Source of the DNA: Inonotus obliquus
Lineage: Eukaryota; Basidiomycota; Agaricomycetes; Hymenochaetales; Hymenochaetaceae
Direction: 5' to 3'
Length of the DNA stretch: 64,000 bases
NCBI GenBank assembly: GCA_032164295.1
Contig: JAJHTX010000007.1
Span: forward strand, 1,462,501-1,526,500
How positions within the stretch are numbered: the stretch's first letter is position 1; each line of letters starts with the position of its first letter. The notes under the pieces are model-generated. The model saw nothing but the letters and a program-made list of their open reading frames with translations, was not told the origin of the DNA and searched no databases. The position numbers were made by a program, and so were the translations under genes. This document shows, in pieces, positions 22,611-33,987 of the stretch.

Positions 22611-25460
22611 ATGTTTCTACGTCGACGATTTTTTTTGGGACTAGACGTTTCGCGAGTACTACCTCCCATCCTTTCCGCTCAAGGAACGTCATTGGCTACA
22701 TATCGCTTTGCGTCAAGTCAACGGATTGTGGAGGCTCATCATGTGCCATGCCTTGATACGCGAGCAACGTCACTTAAGGAATCCAGTCGAGGACACCTGT
22801 CTCGTCCTAGCCCCGATTTGCAGGGTTTGAGCGACGAGGAGGTTCTGCAGGTTATTCATTATGCGGTAGAGACTCGCAGCCGCATCAAAAAGAGCAGGAA
22901 ACCCGTCCCGGACTACATAAGTGCAACCTTCACTGATGCTTATCTTGAGCTGAGATGTCGGCATTTCGCACACGTCAAGTACCTCATCAAGACCTATCCA
23001 GAGATGTTCGTACACATCACGGAACATTGCTCAGCATTGGACGAGGTGAAAGTCATTGAGACTGCCGCCGAGGACTTCATAGTGCTTACAAGACAACTGT
23101 ACGAGGCTGGGGATGTATCGGAGCAATCAATGGTCAGACACTATCGCAGTGTGAAGAAAATGTTCGAATCCCTCCTTTCTCGCAATAAGCGAACGCCCTC
23201 AAAACTCATCTCTTCGCAGCAGCATGTCCATATGCTGGCGGTTCTTGAGATGCTCTTGTCATACCAACGCTCATCCGACTCCCCACCGCGTCTCACCAAT
23301 TCTGATCTCAACGTTGTCTTGAAGTCGATTATATCTTCGGATTGGGGCCACTTCACGACGTTGTTCGATGCTCTTCTTCGCTATCTGCAGGATATGCCTG
23401 CCGAGGAGCTGCTGGTCAATCTAAGCCCTAAGATTGGCGCACCATCAGCACTCGTGAAAGATTATATGGCATTATCATTATCTTTTATCCACTTCGTTCA
23501 CCTTCTACTCAATAAGGGATTTCACCAACTATCATTCTCGTTTCTGGAGGCGCTCGTAGAGAAGAGTGTTGTTCCTCCGCAGGCTCTCAATAGTTCCGAC
23601 CCAGGGCTCGACTTCCGCGACTTTGTGATTGCGGTCCTCGTCCGCTGGTGTCTGCATCATGGCCGGACAGACCGCGCGCTGGATATAATCTCAGCAGAAG
23701 ACCTCACGAACACGGATATGCAAGAGCATTATTCATCTCTCGTCAACGATCTATGTATGCGCTGTATCGTGCCCGATGCATCGAAGTTGGAACAATGTAA
23801 TCGCGTCGTCGACCGCATACTATCGCAAAATCCGTCAATCAAGCTGCCTAATACCCTCATTCATACATTCTTCAGGACGGCGTGTAAAGCGAGGGCAGGA
23901 AAGGCGGCCGAGCGCATGTACGCGAGATTGGGCTTGACCATCCACAGGGACCATTATGTCAAAGGCCTCCTTTACGGTGGGGTGCTCGAGTGGCTCTTAT
24001 CTTACTTTATTCACAAGGGCAAGGACCCGACACTTGGAGAACGTCTTGCGCAAGATCTCGTCAATTCAACGACACCGATAAAATTATACGAGCGTGGAGA
24101 TATCATTGCACTTTGCGCAGCTGGCGGTTATGTTTCTGAAACCCGCTCTCTATGGGAGCGCTATGCAACCGGGTCCGAAGAGCGAATGGTCACAGGGCAT
24201 ACGAAATGCATGGTTGGCATAGTGAAATTGTTCCAAAGGATGAGCGATATTAATGCCAAGAGCCCTCACAACATCAACGGAAAGCTGGATGTGAAGGGAA
24301 CCAAGGAGTCGATATCGGAAAATGTGGCTTTGAAGGCTTTTCATGAATATTCCTCTGGAGCACAAAATCACGACTTCGAGATTACGAGCAGTGGTGTTAC
24401 GCGACAAAAAACTGACAACGAAAATCACGAATCTTCGTTCGTCCCTGAGGTCCCCTCGAACACAGGAACCCCGAGCTCTTCAGTCGGAAGTAACATTACT
24501 CTGAGAAGCGAAGATCTCGAACCGGAAGCAACAGCCACCTCAAAGTCTATTAATGATTCGCGAGACAACACGGGTGCAGTGCTAACGTCTTCCGACGTAG
24601 AGCTCCGTGTCCGGGGTGACGATTTTGAACCGGTATCCAGGAACCCAGTCGTTGCTGGCGGTCCGGGAGCCGATGAACACCTTGATTTCGCACATCGGGT
24701 CCTTGATGCATACAGAAGGGCGAAAGAACCTTTACAGAGAGCATCGCATTACGACCTGAATGCTCTCGCACGAGCATCGGACCTACTTGGAAATGCGCGC
24801 CAGAGCATGGCTGCTTTACAGACGATTCTCGATAGGAAGGAAGTACCTGACACCCGCGATTTGAACGTTGTCATCATAGCGATGGCAGAGCGAGATCCTC
24901 AGCGTGCCGAAGAGATGCTAGCCATGATGCTAAAAGAACGCATGCACATGAATGCTCTCTCATTCTCTGCTGTCGTTATCGGATGGCTTGATAAGGGGAA
25001 CACGAAGCGGGCAAGTCGTGTGTACTCGCGAGCGATACACACAGGACACGCCAAGTTAACCTCGGACGCCGCAACACCGCTTCTGGTCGCTCTAGTCGAT
25101 GCATGTTCCGGAGACGAGAGGGACGCATCCGGGAAGGCTCGGGCGGACGTATGGGTGCATAGAACATTCCTGCGACAAGTGTGCTCACTAATTGAGTCAG
25201 AGGCGTGTCCGATATCTGCCATTCCAACCAATTTAATTGAACAATGTATCGGTGCCGCCCTTCGATTCAGAGAGGCAGGGCTAGCCTTTTACTTCTGGAA
25301 GCAGCTCTCCAGAGAGTCGGCACTACGAGAGACAGTTCAACAAAGGGAACTACGTCATGGAATATTAAGTCTAGTGAAGAAGGCAACTGAGAAGGGGATG
25401 ATGGGGACTGAGGAGGGAAGGAGGATGATCGCCGAAATGGGTAGTGAGGCAGAACCATGA
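22611..25460 (+). CDS. Mitochondrial PPR-like protein, intronless
   Basis: A single open frame encodes 949 residues from the ATG at 22611. The start MFLRRRFFLG and the Arg/Ser/Ala-rich, acid-poor next 40 residues fit a mitochondrial presequence. The body is helical, with PPR/TPR-like units: HFAHVKYLIKTYPEMF, GRTDRALDIISAEDL, RTACKARAGKAAERMYARLG in the middle, and ALARASDLLGNARQSMAAL, DTRDLNVVIIAMAERDPQRA, ALSFSAVVIGWLDKGNTKRA near the end. A disordered Ser/Thr/Asn-rich linker of roughly 130 residues (about 24250-24660) separates the two helical blocks. PPR proteins bind organellar RNA for processing or translation; the target here is unknown. The lack of introns over 2.85 kb is unusual beside its intron-rich neighbours. 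The family is assigned from repeat style, not from strict motif scores. Confidence 0.8.
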   Translation: MFLRRRFFLGLDVSRVLPPILSAQGTSLATYRFASSQRIVEAHHVPCLDTRATSLKESSRGHLSRPSPDLQGLSDEEVLQVIHYAVETRSRIKKSRKPVPDYISATFTDAYLELRCRHFAHVKYLIKTYPEMFVHITEHCSALDEVKVIETAAEDFIVLTRQLYEAGDVSEQSMVRHYRSVKKMFESLLSRNKRTPSKLISSQQHVHMLAVLEMLLSYQRSSDSPPRLTNSDLNVVLKSIISSDWGHFTTLFDALLRYLQDMPAEELLVNLSPKIGAPSALVKDYMALSLSFIHFVHLLLNKGFHQLSFSFLEALVEKSVVPPQALNSSDPGLDFRDFVIAVLVRWCLHHGRTDRALDIISAEDLTNTDMQEHYSSLVNDLCMRCIVPDASKLEQCNRVVDRILSQNPSIKLPNTLIHTFFRTACKARAGKAAERMYARLGLTIHRDHYVKGLLYGGVLEWLLSYFIHKGKDPTLGERLAQDLVNSTTPIKLYERGDIIALCAAGGYVSETRSLWERYATGSEERMVTGHTKCMVGIVKLFQRMSDINAKSPHNINGKLDVKGTKESISENVALKAFHEYSSGAQNHDFEITSSGVTRQKTDNENHESSFVPEVPSNTGTPSSSVGSNITLRSEDLEPEATATSKSINDSRDNTGAVLTSSDVELRVRGDDFEPVSRNPVVAGGPGADEHLDFAHRVLDAYRRAKEPLQRASHYDLNALARASDLLGNARQSMAALQTILDRKEVPDTRDLNVVIIAMAERDPQRAEEMLAMMLKERMHMNALSFSAVVIGWLDKGNTKRASRVYSRAIHTGHAKLTSDAATPLLVALVDACSGDERDASGKARADVWVHRTFLRQVCSLIESEACPISAIPTNLIEQCIGAALRFREAGLAFYFWKQLSRESALRETVQQRELRHGILSLVKKATEKGMMGTEEGRRMIAEMGSEAEP

Positions 25461-26301
25461 GTGCAGAAAGTATGTCGGATTTAGTGCAAGTATGTTGAGA
25501 ATCAGTTCAAGTGCATATGTTTCGCTAACGGCAAGCTTATAGGGACCGAGACTGAGAGGGGGAAGCACGCGGGAAAGGACCACGCGACACGTCTGTGCTG
25601 TCGGGAAGACCGGTCGGCCACGGGATTAACAGAGAACGGTATACCGAGACATCAACACCTTCATTTTTGGAACTAGATTGATGACGCGGTACGAGACCCC
25701 GAGGACGGGGAGGGGGGAGCGTTGCCTCTGGAAACCCCATTTAACGCTCAATATACTGTTCACACTCACGTTGTCGAGGACCTGGTCGACACTGAGACGG
25801 GTTCCTTGATCATCTGCGCAGCTACCTGTTAATGAGAACGAGATGGACCTGATTGAAAATATGCCTAGAAGGCAACCGATGGGGCAAAGCAAGTCAAGGG
25901 GAACAATACATGAACAAGAAAATCAAAGTTGGAAAGGGGGAAGGGGGGTCCAAAAGGGAAAGGAAGAAGAAAAAAAACATATGAATATGCGATAGAAAGG
26001 TCCCGTTGGTATAATAGAATAATATTGGATGTATTTAGTTGACCTGATCATCGACACTTTCTCGTCCATTACCGGATCCGTGATGACTGCCCGTACATCG
26101 CATCTTGCGTTAAACCTTCTCTCTTCTCTTTCCTCTCCTCTATAAATCCGTGTGCTTACTCCAGCCTTGCACACGACTTCGCCCCCGCTTTTTGCGCTCC
26201 CCCCCTCCCCTAGCTCACAGTTGTCTGACGGTCATAGAACTGTAGTAATTAACTGCGCCCTCCTGCTACCTGTACTGGCACGTGACTTGCTAGGTATCAC
26301 C
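25461..26301. other. Intergenic region and promoter of the zinc-cluster gene
   Basis: It holds the 3' end of the PPR gene and the upstream region of the Zn2Cys6 gene. The last 200 bases have CT-rich tracts, a TATAAAT box at 26141, and a CACGTG at 26279-26284. A short minus-strand exon-like piece (25770-25825, bounded by AG and GTGAGT) has no partner exons that I can find. Confidence 0.45.
26141..26147 (+). promoter_or_regulatory. TATA box of the Zn2Cys6 gene
   Basis: TATAAAT follows a strong CT-rich tract (about 26115-26140) and lies 161 bases before the ATG. This is the common arrangement for fungal promoters. Transcription would start at about 26170-26200. Confidence 0.5.
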
Positions 26302-29202
26302 ATGACAGTAGCGCGCACAAAGGCCGAACGCACTGACCGAGAATCCTTGTCCCCCGCATCGACGTACCCGTCGGACACCAACGCTCCCACAGAGAACACG
26401 TCCGCTGAGAAGGGAAAAAATCTAAAGCCTATCAAGAGGAAGTGAGTCGCCGAGTATTCCCCGCTCTTCACGCTCTTTTGTACCTCACTCTTCCCCACAC
26501 TGTGACTCCATCTCCGCCCCTCTCCTCATCTTGTTCCGTACTTACTCGCCTCTATCCTCTGTATTCCAACCCCCGCATTTTACGCTATATTTTCTCTGAT
26601 TTCTGTACTCAATGGTCTTCTCAAACAACAGGCGCCAGTCCCAGAGTGAGTGAATTGCCCGTCCCGGTCCGGACCGCGTCTTGATCATCCCTCCAGGTTG
26701 TGATGCTTGTCGGGCTCGCAAGGTGCGATGTGCAAGGGAGAATCAAGACGATCCCCAGACGTCCTGCAAGCACTGTATAGCTCTCGGTATACCATGCACA
26801 TACGACTACCAGCCTAAAAAACGCGGTCCGCCGAATTTGTGAGCTGGACATCATCATAGTTTTTATGTTTAACTCGGAATGAGTATTAACTGCTCTTACG
26901 AAGGTACCTGCGCCGCCTACAGGAGGCCGCAGCTGCCGCAGCGGCGGCGCAAGCTGCAGGTAATGGCGCAGATAGTGCAGTGCCAACTTCTCCAGGATCC
27001 GGTGCAGCTAGGAAGAGTCCGACACAACCACCAACTGTCGTGCCTTCACATACTTCGACTTCACCCTTCCTCGAGTCACCGATGAGCTCCATTGGTAGCA
27101 TCTCATCAACAACTGCCATCCCCCCTTCGCGTTACCCTATTGCCGCCGATACATATCATCCGCATTACCCTGGTATGCCTAGTATCCCAAACATAACCCG
27201 CCGTGTGTCTGAATCATCGGCTGCGGGACCGGCTTTAGGGGTTACGCGCTCTATACCGAGCAATTCTACGGCCTCTGACAATTTCAGCACATATCCACTT
27301 TACAATTGGTCCGCAGCATACAAGCAGCAGGCGCAACTTCCCGTACCTCCCCCTAATGCCCTCCCTCCCTTGTCGTACTATTACCGCCCGCACCGACTAG
27401 AGGATGTAGCCCCACGGGAGACGATAATGCTCATCATCAGCCTGTTCTTCGATTTTGTCTACGCACTCACACCGTGCGTGCATAAACCGTCTTTCATGGC
27501 AGACCTACATTCACGAAGAGAGGAGCGAGATCCGCTGTTCTTCGCCTTGGTCATGTCAACATGTGCATCCACGCTCGTTCAAGTTCCACGCTCGTACCTG
27601 CCCATGGAACGTCATACCGTACGTAAGCTTGCCCAGATATGCCATGAATCAAGCCGGCACATCTCTGTGGCATCGTATGACCCTCCACAGTCAACTCATG
27701 TTGTCATTCGCTATTTGTGCGTATTATTGTTCGTTACTTGACGCGCCTTTCTCATTTTGGATGCATTTTCTCGCCATCGATACGTTTACCCGGCAACAGT
27801 GACACCGTATATCACTTCTGTGAGGGACACGATGCAACATCTCACGCATCATTTGGAGAGGCGGCACACATAGCCGTGACACTGCACATGCACGAGGAAG
27901 CATCATACGAAGGTCTTGATCCCATTGAATGCGAGGTGCGGCGGAGGACCTTCTGGCTATTATTCGGCGCAGACAAGTCCATGTCAATCTTGCTGGGTCG
28001 CCCGATTTGTCTACGTGATGAGGATTGTACGGTCCATTTCCCAAAAGAGGTCGACGATGAGTAGTACGTTCCTCTTTCTCACTCTGCAACCTCCGAATCT
28101 TCGCCGAGGTTCGTCCAATGTAGATTGTTAACATTTCTACTCCCAGCATCACTCCAAATGGAATTCTACCACAGCCGGCCGGGAAGACCGCCATCGTGTC
28201 GGGCCTAAACTACATCTCGCGAATCTTCGCATTGCTCGGTGAGATCCAGGTGCGGATCCGGGTGGATAAACGGTCCCCGCCACAAGGGCATTTTGCAACA
28301 GCAAGGCTTGAGGAAGTTCGTTCCCTCCATACTCGGATCATGTCAGCCCTCATGCACACCCCGCCTCCATTGCGCCTGAAAAGCGCGGGAGTGCAAGTAT
28401 CTCACTTGCCCGCGGAACTTGGGGGTGCCGGATTTCGCCAAGCGACATTTGCGGAGGTCAAAGACTTCTTTGACAACCCGAATGCGAGCCGTGCGAATGC
28501 TATGAATGCATTTCTCGTCATGCAGGCAAACCTGTATGTCACTCAGGTGTGCATTCATTTCGGACGTTGTACCTGAAGCCCCTTACTCACTTCCACCCCA
28601 TTCGTTTGTGTGCTGTTCTTTCCAACCTCGCTTCCACGAATTGAAAAACTTCACGACGCCTTCCCCCTCTCCAAACTTCCATCCCCACGCAAATTATAGC
28701 AACTGGTGAGATTCGTAATCGAACAATACCGGGATGAGCTCGTTGCACAACTGCGCGGCACTTCCGATGCTCGAGCTATTGAAGAACACGAACAAGCCGT
28801 TGCCGAGGGGCGCGAAGCGGTAGCAAGCGATCTACTTAACGTCCTGCACTCTATTCCGATCCAGTCGATTGCCACGAATGGGCCATCTCTTGTGCATAAA
28901 GTGCGCTTTGTTGCGTCGACACTGCTTGACGCCGTTCGTAAGGCCGAGACGGCACCTGCCTCAGCAGCACGCGCCCACGCGTACTTGTGTGCGTACTACT
29001 GTTTGACATGCGCTTGCTTTGTCTAACACTCATCTTCAGGGGACTTCCTCTCAATTTTGTCGGAAATCGAAAGAAATTACTTGTTCGTGTACCCTTTTTA
29101 ACTTGGTGTTACATTCATGCTGATGTTTCTGGCCTTGGCAGACTGGATGATGACCGGGACGGCGGATCGAGCGGGGATTCTGCCGCCATGCTCAGTAGCT
29201 GA
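26302..29202 (+). CDS. Zn2Cys6 transcription factor with fungal-specific regulatory domain
   Basis: The start is the ATG at 26302 (MTVARTKAERTDRES). After a basic segment the binuclear zinc cluster reads CDACRARKVRC, eleven residues, then CKHCIALGIPC, with Cys at 53, 56, 63, 75, 78 and 85 (C-x2-C-x6-C-x11-C-x2-C-x6-C). It is assembled from several short exons, one of only 14 nt (26632-26645). A linker YQPKKRGPPN, an Ala-rich run and a Ser/Pro-rich stretch follow. The fungal-specific middle domain begins near LFFDFVYALTPCVHKPSFM and includes REERDPLFFALVMSTCAS, a helix pattern with AAHIAVTLHMHEEASYEGLDP, and RRRTFWLLFGADKSMSILLGRP, which are hallmark features. It ends GGSSGDSAAMLSS. These proteins bind CGG-type sites and activate metabolic genes. 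Which genes this one controls cannot be told. Confidence 0.9.
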
Positions 29203-29908
29203 AACTACTCTTAACAATTTCCACCGTCCTTGGGCACACTGGAGCTTACTTCCGCTTCCCGACAGCTCAGTAATTATGTACTCTATTATTTATCTTTGTT
29301 GCCAACTTACAGCGCATTATACCATGCTGCGTACGCGCTTAGTAGTTCGCGACTTTTGACAGTATTGATATTTAAGTGCCTTTTTTGTCTTGTGGTAACT
29401 TGCAAAATTTCAGGTTTCTCTCCGCTCGCCTCTTATTCGTCTTCTTTTGGTTTGCATCACTCTCCCTTACTGGACATCCTCTCTCAGACAAATAGCATTG
29501 TACACAAGTTGTTCGGTTATCGAGCATGTACTTATGACTTATGAAGAAATTATTGGATATATTGATGATGATATAATACTTTCTTTGACTAAGCTGGAAA
29601 CTGCCGAATTGACGCGTCTCGTTTTGGGTACCGCGTCAACACTTGCTACCAACCACAACTTAGCACGAACCTCATTGCTCTCGCTTCCGCTACTTCTCGC
29701 GGATTCTGATTTCTGCTGTGGACGATCTCTATCACTTCCTGCAAGGAACTGAATAGCACAGGGACTCCTCAACAGCCAGCGGACAATACAATACCTACTT
29801 CCGACAACGCTCTTAGTATTGCCTCATCTGTACCTGGGTTGCCTGGTCTGCGATCGTACTAATAGCAAACATCCGATAGAAATCAGGAAAGGCTTGATTT
29901 CCGGTGTT
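29203..29908. other. Intergenic region, zinc-cluster gene to AOS1
   Basis: This is T-rich, with the 3' end of the transcription factor gene and the promoter of AOS1. Open frames at 29230-29752 show no family resemblance. No gene is seen. Confidence 0.45.
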
Positions 29909-31787
29909 ATGCTGTCCGATCCGTCAACGGGAGGTAAAGCCGCCCCTCTTCAAATCACAGAAGGTAAGCGGCGTTTATGTTTAATTTTTAAATTTTTCTT
30001 CGGAGTTGAGAGCGTGATCCCCCGTCATACCGTGTACAATGTTTACCTTTGGTGTCTCGCTGTGACTTCCGTAGAAAGTCCGTATTGTGCGTTGCGAATG
30101 ATACGACAACGGAAGAGATTTCATTGTTAAGACCGTTTCCCCTTGCGATACGTCTTGTTTTCAAGACATTACAAAACACCCGTACTGACGGAGCTTTTTC
30201 TCTCATTCCATTACAGATGAGGCCGCCGTTTATGACCGCCAGATTCGGTTATGGGGTCTTGATGCTCAGCAGAGGTAAGCTCGTTCACCACCCTTGATCT
30301 TCTTCCATTCTTCAAAATGGCGGCGGAGAAATGTTACTCTGCTCTCCTATATTGCGTATACTTCTATACTCACGGCCCCACTCTTGTTTTCTTCATCAAA
30401 TTGCATGATTGAATGTGCTCTAGAATGCGTAATGCCACCATAATGATCGTGCGACTCAAAGGCGTTGCAACCGAAACCGCGAAGAATCTCGTTCTCGCGG
30501 GTATCGGAAAACTTATCGTGGTTGACGATGACCCTGTTTCCGAAGAGGATCTCGGAGCTGGTTTCTTCTTCCGTGAAGAAGATGTCGGCACGAAGGTATC
30601 TTTTGTTCATCTTCGAGCGTCAATTCTCGCGGAATTTCCCCGCTTTCTTTCCACAAGCAATAAAGTACGACGTATTTACGCCACTGGGCTGACATTATGC
30701 TTTTTTCTCGCAGCGAGCGCATGCGGCAAGAGTCAGAATAGAAAGTCTCAATCCTTTGGTGACGATAGAGACCGTGGAATCTCTTGCTGCGTTAGAACCG
30801 GATGCAATAGCGAAGAGCCTTCACGGAGTAGACCTTGTGTGCGTGACTGACATGGACAGAGATACCATGGTAAGTAATTATCGTTGTACCGTTTCGATTC
30901 GAGGAGATCAAAGATGCATTTCTTTTCTGTGCTCTCGATTATGCGCTGCCGTTCGACCTATGCTACAAATACACTACATGATTGTTCTATTCCAATCGTG
31001 CTACACTATCGAAGATTCGCATAAACGATGCATGTCGAGCTCAAAACAAGCCGTTCTATGCAGGTGGAGGCTATGGGCTTACTGGTTTCATTTTTGCTGA
31101 CCTTATCGATCATGAGTGTCTCGCCCCGTCAGTATTCCCTTATATTGCAATCCCGGATGTGACACTGATACCTTTGACGTCGTTAGTGATACGTCGGATC
31201 CGAAAGACCCCAGTAAATGGGTTAAGAAAACAACTATCTACTGCCCGATGAAGACCGCTCTAAGACCGTATTCTTGGGACAAGCTAAATCGTGTCCAAAC
31301 CAAGGATTTGAACCCTGCGGTAGTTTTCTCGATCCTCGGTAGGCTTATTGAAAGATGCAAGTGATAAATCTCCTAAACGTTGTGCCGTTTCACCGAATAG
31401 CTTTGTGGGAATTCCAAGCCCGACACGGTGGAGCGTTACCTTACGAGGACAATGGTAATGAACTGGGAGGAATTGCTGAAGACCTGTTCTTAGCGGCAAA
31501 AATCAACAAGCGAGTATTGCAGGCGATGCCAAAGGATATTACGCAGTGCGCTTTACCCTGAGATTCTTGTCCGAAGCCACTGACAAGTCAATTGATTGCC
31601 AACTATGCACAGGGATCTTGCGGCGACCGCTGCTCACGAATTCTCGCCGGTGTGTGCTGTTGTTGGAGGCATGCTGGCCCAAGATATGTTGAAGGCGCTG
31701 GCTGGCCGGGATCCTCCAATCGCAAATCTGTTCGTGTTCGACGGCAACACAGGCCACGGCTCCGTTTGTCGGATGAATATGGCTTAA
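29909..31787 (+). CDS. AOS1: SUMO-activating enzyme subunit AOS1 (SAE1)
   Basis: AOS1 pairs with UBA2 to form the SUMO E1, which adenylates SUMO and transfers it to UBC9. The start MLSDPSTGGKAAPLQITE splices over an intron of 253 bases (29964-30216) into DEAAVYDRQIRLWGLDAQQR, the family's signature. The nucleotide-binding region MRNATIMIVRLKGVATETAK with AGIGKLIVVDDDPVSEEDLGAGFF follows, then RAHAARVRIESLNPLV, CVTDMDRDTM, INDACRAQNKPFYAGGGYGL and FADLIDHECLA. The C-terminus reads AATAAHEFSPVCAVVGGMLA, then QDMLKALAGRDPPIANLFVF and DGNTG, as in SAE1. There is no catalytic Cys domain, as expected, because UBA2 carries it. Several introns are needed. The alternative ULA1 (NEDD8) is less likely given the C-terminal motif. 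Confidence 0.92.
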
Positions 31788-33204
31788 CCTTACTTCAGTC
31801 CTCGGACAACTGCGAGCGGTATTGGGTTGTGGACCTTTTTGAAGTATCTAGCCATCTGGGTTGTCATGGCGCGAATGATAATTAGTATTGGCCTCCCCTA
31901 ATCTTCACGACCAACTCCCTTTCTCAGTCGCCGGGCACGTGGTTCCTACCTGATTGGCACAGACGATATGAAGCGGAGTTCTCTAAAGCAAAGCGGGGAT
32001 GATGTCGTGCGGGGAAACAACCGCTGATTTCCTTCCAAAGCGGCTGTACAGGCCTTCCACTTCCCAAGTTCCACACCGTCGACAATAACGCCTGACGGTC
32101 GGGTCGCTTCGCGGGTTCGATATAGTACTCGGTACTCACGGGTGGATCCGAGGGACTTTGGCATTTCGAGCTCCTTAATCAAGAAGAGAGCTGAAGCAAA
32201 TCTGAATTCAAACTGGATAACTTCGGTACTTTGAGAAAAAAAATTGATCTTTGCGATTACATACAAGATATGTGCACGTGTGCATGCCGTATGACACTCG
32301 GTCCTTTTTGCCTATCGTTTCCGTTGCTTCCTTCCGGACCATCTTCAGGGGGGGAGTGCTCCGATTACCTGGAAATGACGTTGGTAAACGAACATATTCA
32401 CCCGCGGTGTCAATACATACCGGACCAAGAATCTCAGACATTCTGGCAAATCATGTGAGGTGGTCTCTCGCTTGAGTTTTTTTCGCATTGAGCAAAGAAG
32501 AGCGGTCATGGGTACCCAGCATTAACTTTCGGTCAACCGAGATGCTCCCCGGAAGGGTACGACTCAAGTACAGGAATGAGATGAGATGACCTATCGTCAA
32601 GTAGTTGATATCAATCCGGAAAGCCAATGATATTTGCGGAAGAACGAGGGTCTTGACCCCGCCCCAGATTCGAGCGAGAAAGTAATCCCCAGTATCCCAG
32701 TAGATTCATTGTTGGTACCTCCGGTATCCCGTTTGTCTTGGTAAAGAAATTGTTCCGCTTTTGGTAGGTAAGGATCCTCTGCTTGTCCGCTCACGATAGG
32801 AGATACCAGAGAGCAGCATCAGTTAGTTTGGTGATACCATGATTAGGTCCAGGTCCATTGGTACTGTCCGAAGGCAGAAACTCTGGATTAATTCTACAGC
32901 ACATTTTATTGATTGCATTGCCCAACATGAAAGACGACGGCATAATCTGTCCCTCTTTACTTCCTTCCCGTCAACTCAGTGACCCGCAAGGGTATGAATG
33001 TAGTTGTTTGTGCTGTGGCCGCTGGCTTTGCTGCATGCTTTCCCTGTTACTTACTAGTGATGGTCGATCTCCGATGAGCAAGAAACTGACGTCACTCTCC
33101 CAACACATATCACATATATTCGGTGGCCCACAGAAACAGTACAAGTACTACGTATCCCACTTACACCTTGTACTTGATCATAAATCTCTATCCTCAATAC
33201 CAAA
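31788..33204. other. Intergenic region with no assignable gene
   Basis: Minus-strand frames at 31946-32266, 32208-32441 and 32597-32794 look mildly protein-like (for example ELEMPKSLGSTREYRVLY) but do not assemble into a gene and match no family I know. A degraded gene is possible. The last few hundred bases should hold the promoter of the small gene at 33205. Confidence 0.35.
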
Positions 33205-33695
33205 ATGTCTTCCGGAGCAATGCAATCCAAAGTGGGCAACCCACAGGTTTACAATGACGGAGACCAACGGTTCGTTGACTCTGAAATTCATCCACTGCCG
33301 ACTGGAATCTTTCCCTGACACATATGGTCCTTTCCATACCGCAGCACACACACTCGTGAAGAGAAAGAAGCTATTAGGCAGCATTCTGCAACACGCTATG
33401 AAGCCGGCCAACCAAACTCCCATCGCCCCCTCGATTCAAAAGACGAGAGGACGATTGGAAACAGACTCGATGCTGAATCGAAAGTGAGTGGCGCAACTAT
33501 TCATGGGACTACAGCCCAGAATCCATGACTGGTTAGGCAAAGAAAGATGAGGTCGACCCAGATGTTGAGGAGCTTAAGAAGGATCCTCGTGCGCCGGCTC
33601 TGAGACACGGCAACGAACCCTCCCGTGGTGCGCAGATTGACGCAGAGTTGAAAGCAGAGGATGAGGAGCAATTGAGGAAGAAGGGTAAAGCATGA
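33205..33695 (+). CDS. Small hydrophilic conserved-type fungal protein
   Basis: Three exons give about 118 residues. The start MSSGAMQSKVGNPQVYNDG joins across an intron that begins GTTCG after DQR, into THTREEKEAIRQHSATRYEA. A second intron (GTGAGT, about 33484-33538) leads into AKKDEVDPDVEELKKDP, and the end is AQIDAELKAEDEEQLRKKGK plus a final Ala before the TGA. It has almost no hydrophobic residues and no signal peptide, and many Lys, Glu and Asp, like intrinsically disordered stress-type proteins. Similar short proteins occur widely in Agaricomycetes to my knowledge, but none has a function I can name. The call rests on frame-restoring introns and composition. Confidence 0.65.
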
Positions 33696-33987
33696 GTGGC
33701 ACGAAAGCCTGTAATGCTCTCCTGTATTGATTGCAGACACTGCCCTAAGTGGCATTGAAATACGTGGTGGGGGATGTCAGGCATGATCCTATCAGTCTGC
33801 GAAGAGAGTAACGAGACGTACGAAAGCAGCGACAACAAAGCAATGACAAGAAACACAACCCCTGATGCTACATAAGCCAACAAAATCGAAGTAATTTACA
33901 ATAAACAAAATTTCAAGAAAGGCGAAAAACTATGTACCCAAGGAATGCAGGATCAACTTTCCAAACCGATGTGCTCTGCATCAACAG

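Noticed and set aside
25770..25825. Minus-strand exon-like piece reading CADDQGTRLSVDQVLDN between AG and GTGAGT
   Set aside because: It looks protein-like, but I found no matching upstream or downstream exon and no family, so I do not call a gene.
31290..31330. Sequence resembling a tRNA B box (GGATTTGAACCC)
   Set aside because: It lies inside the AOS1 coding region and there is no A box or cloverleaf around it.
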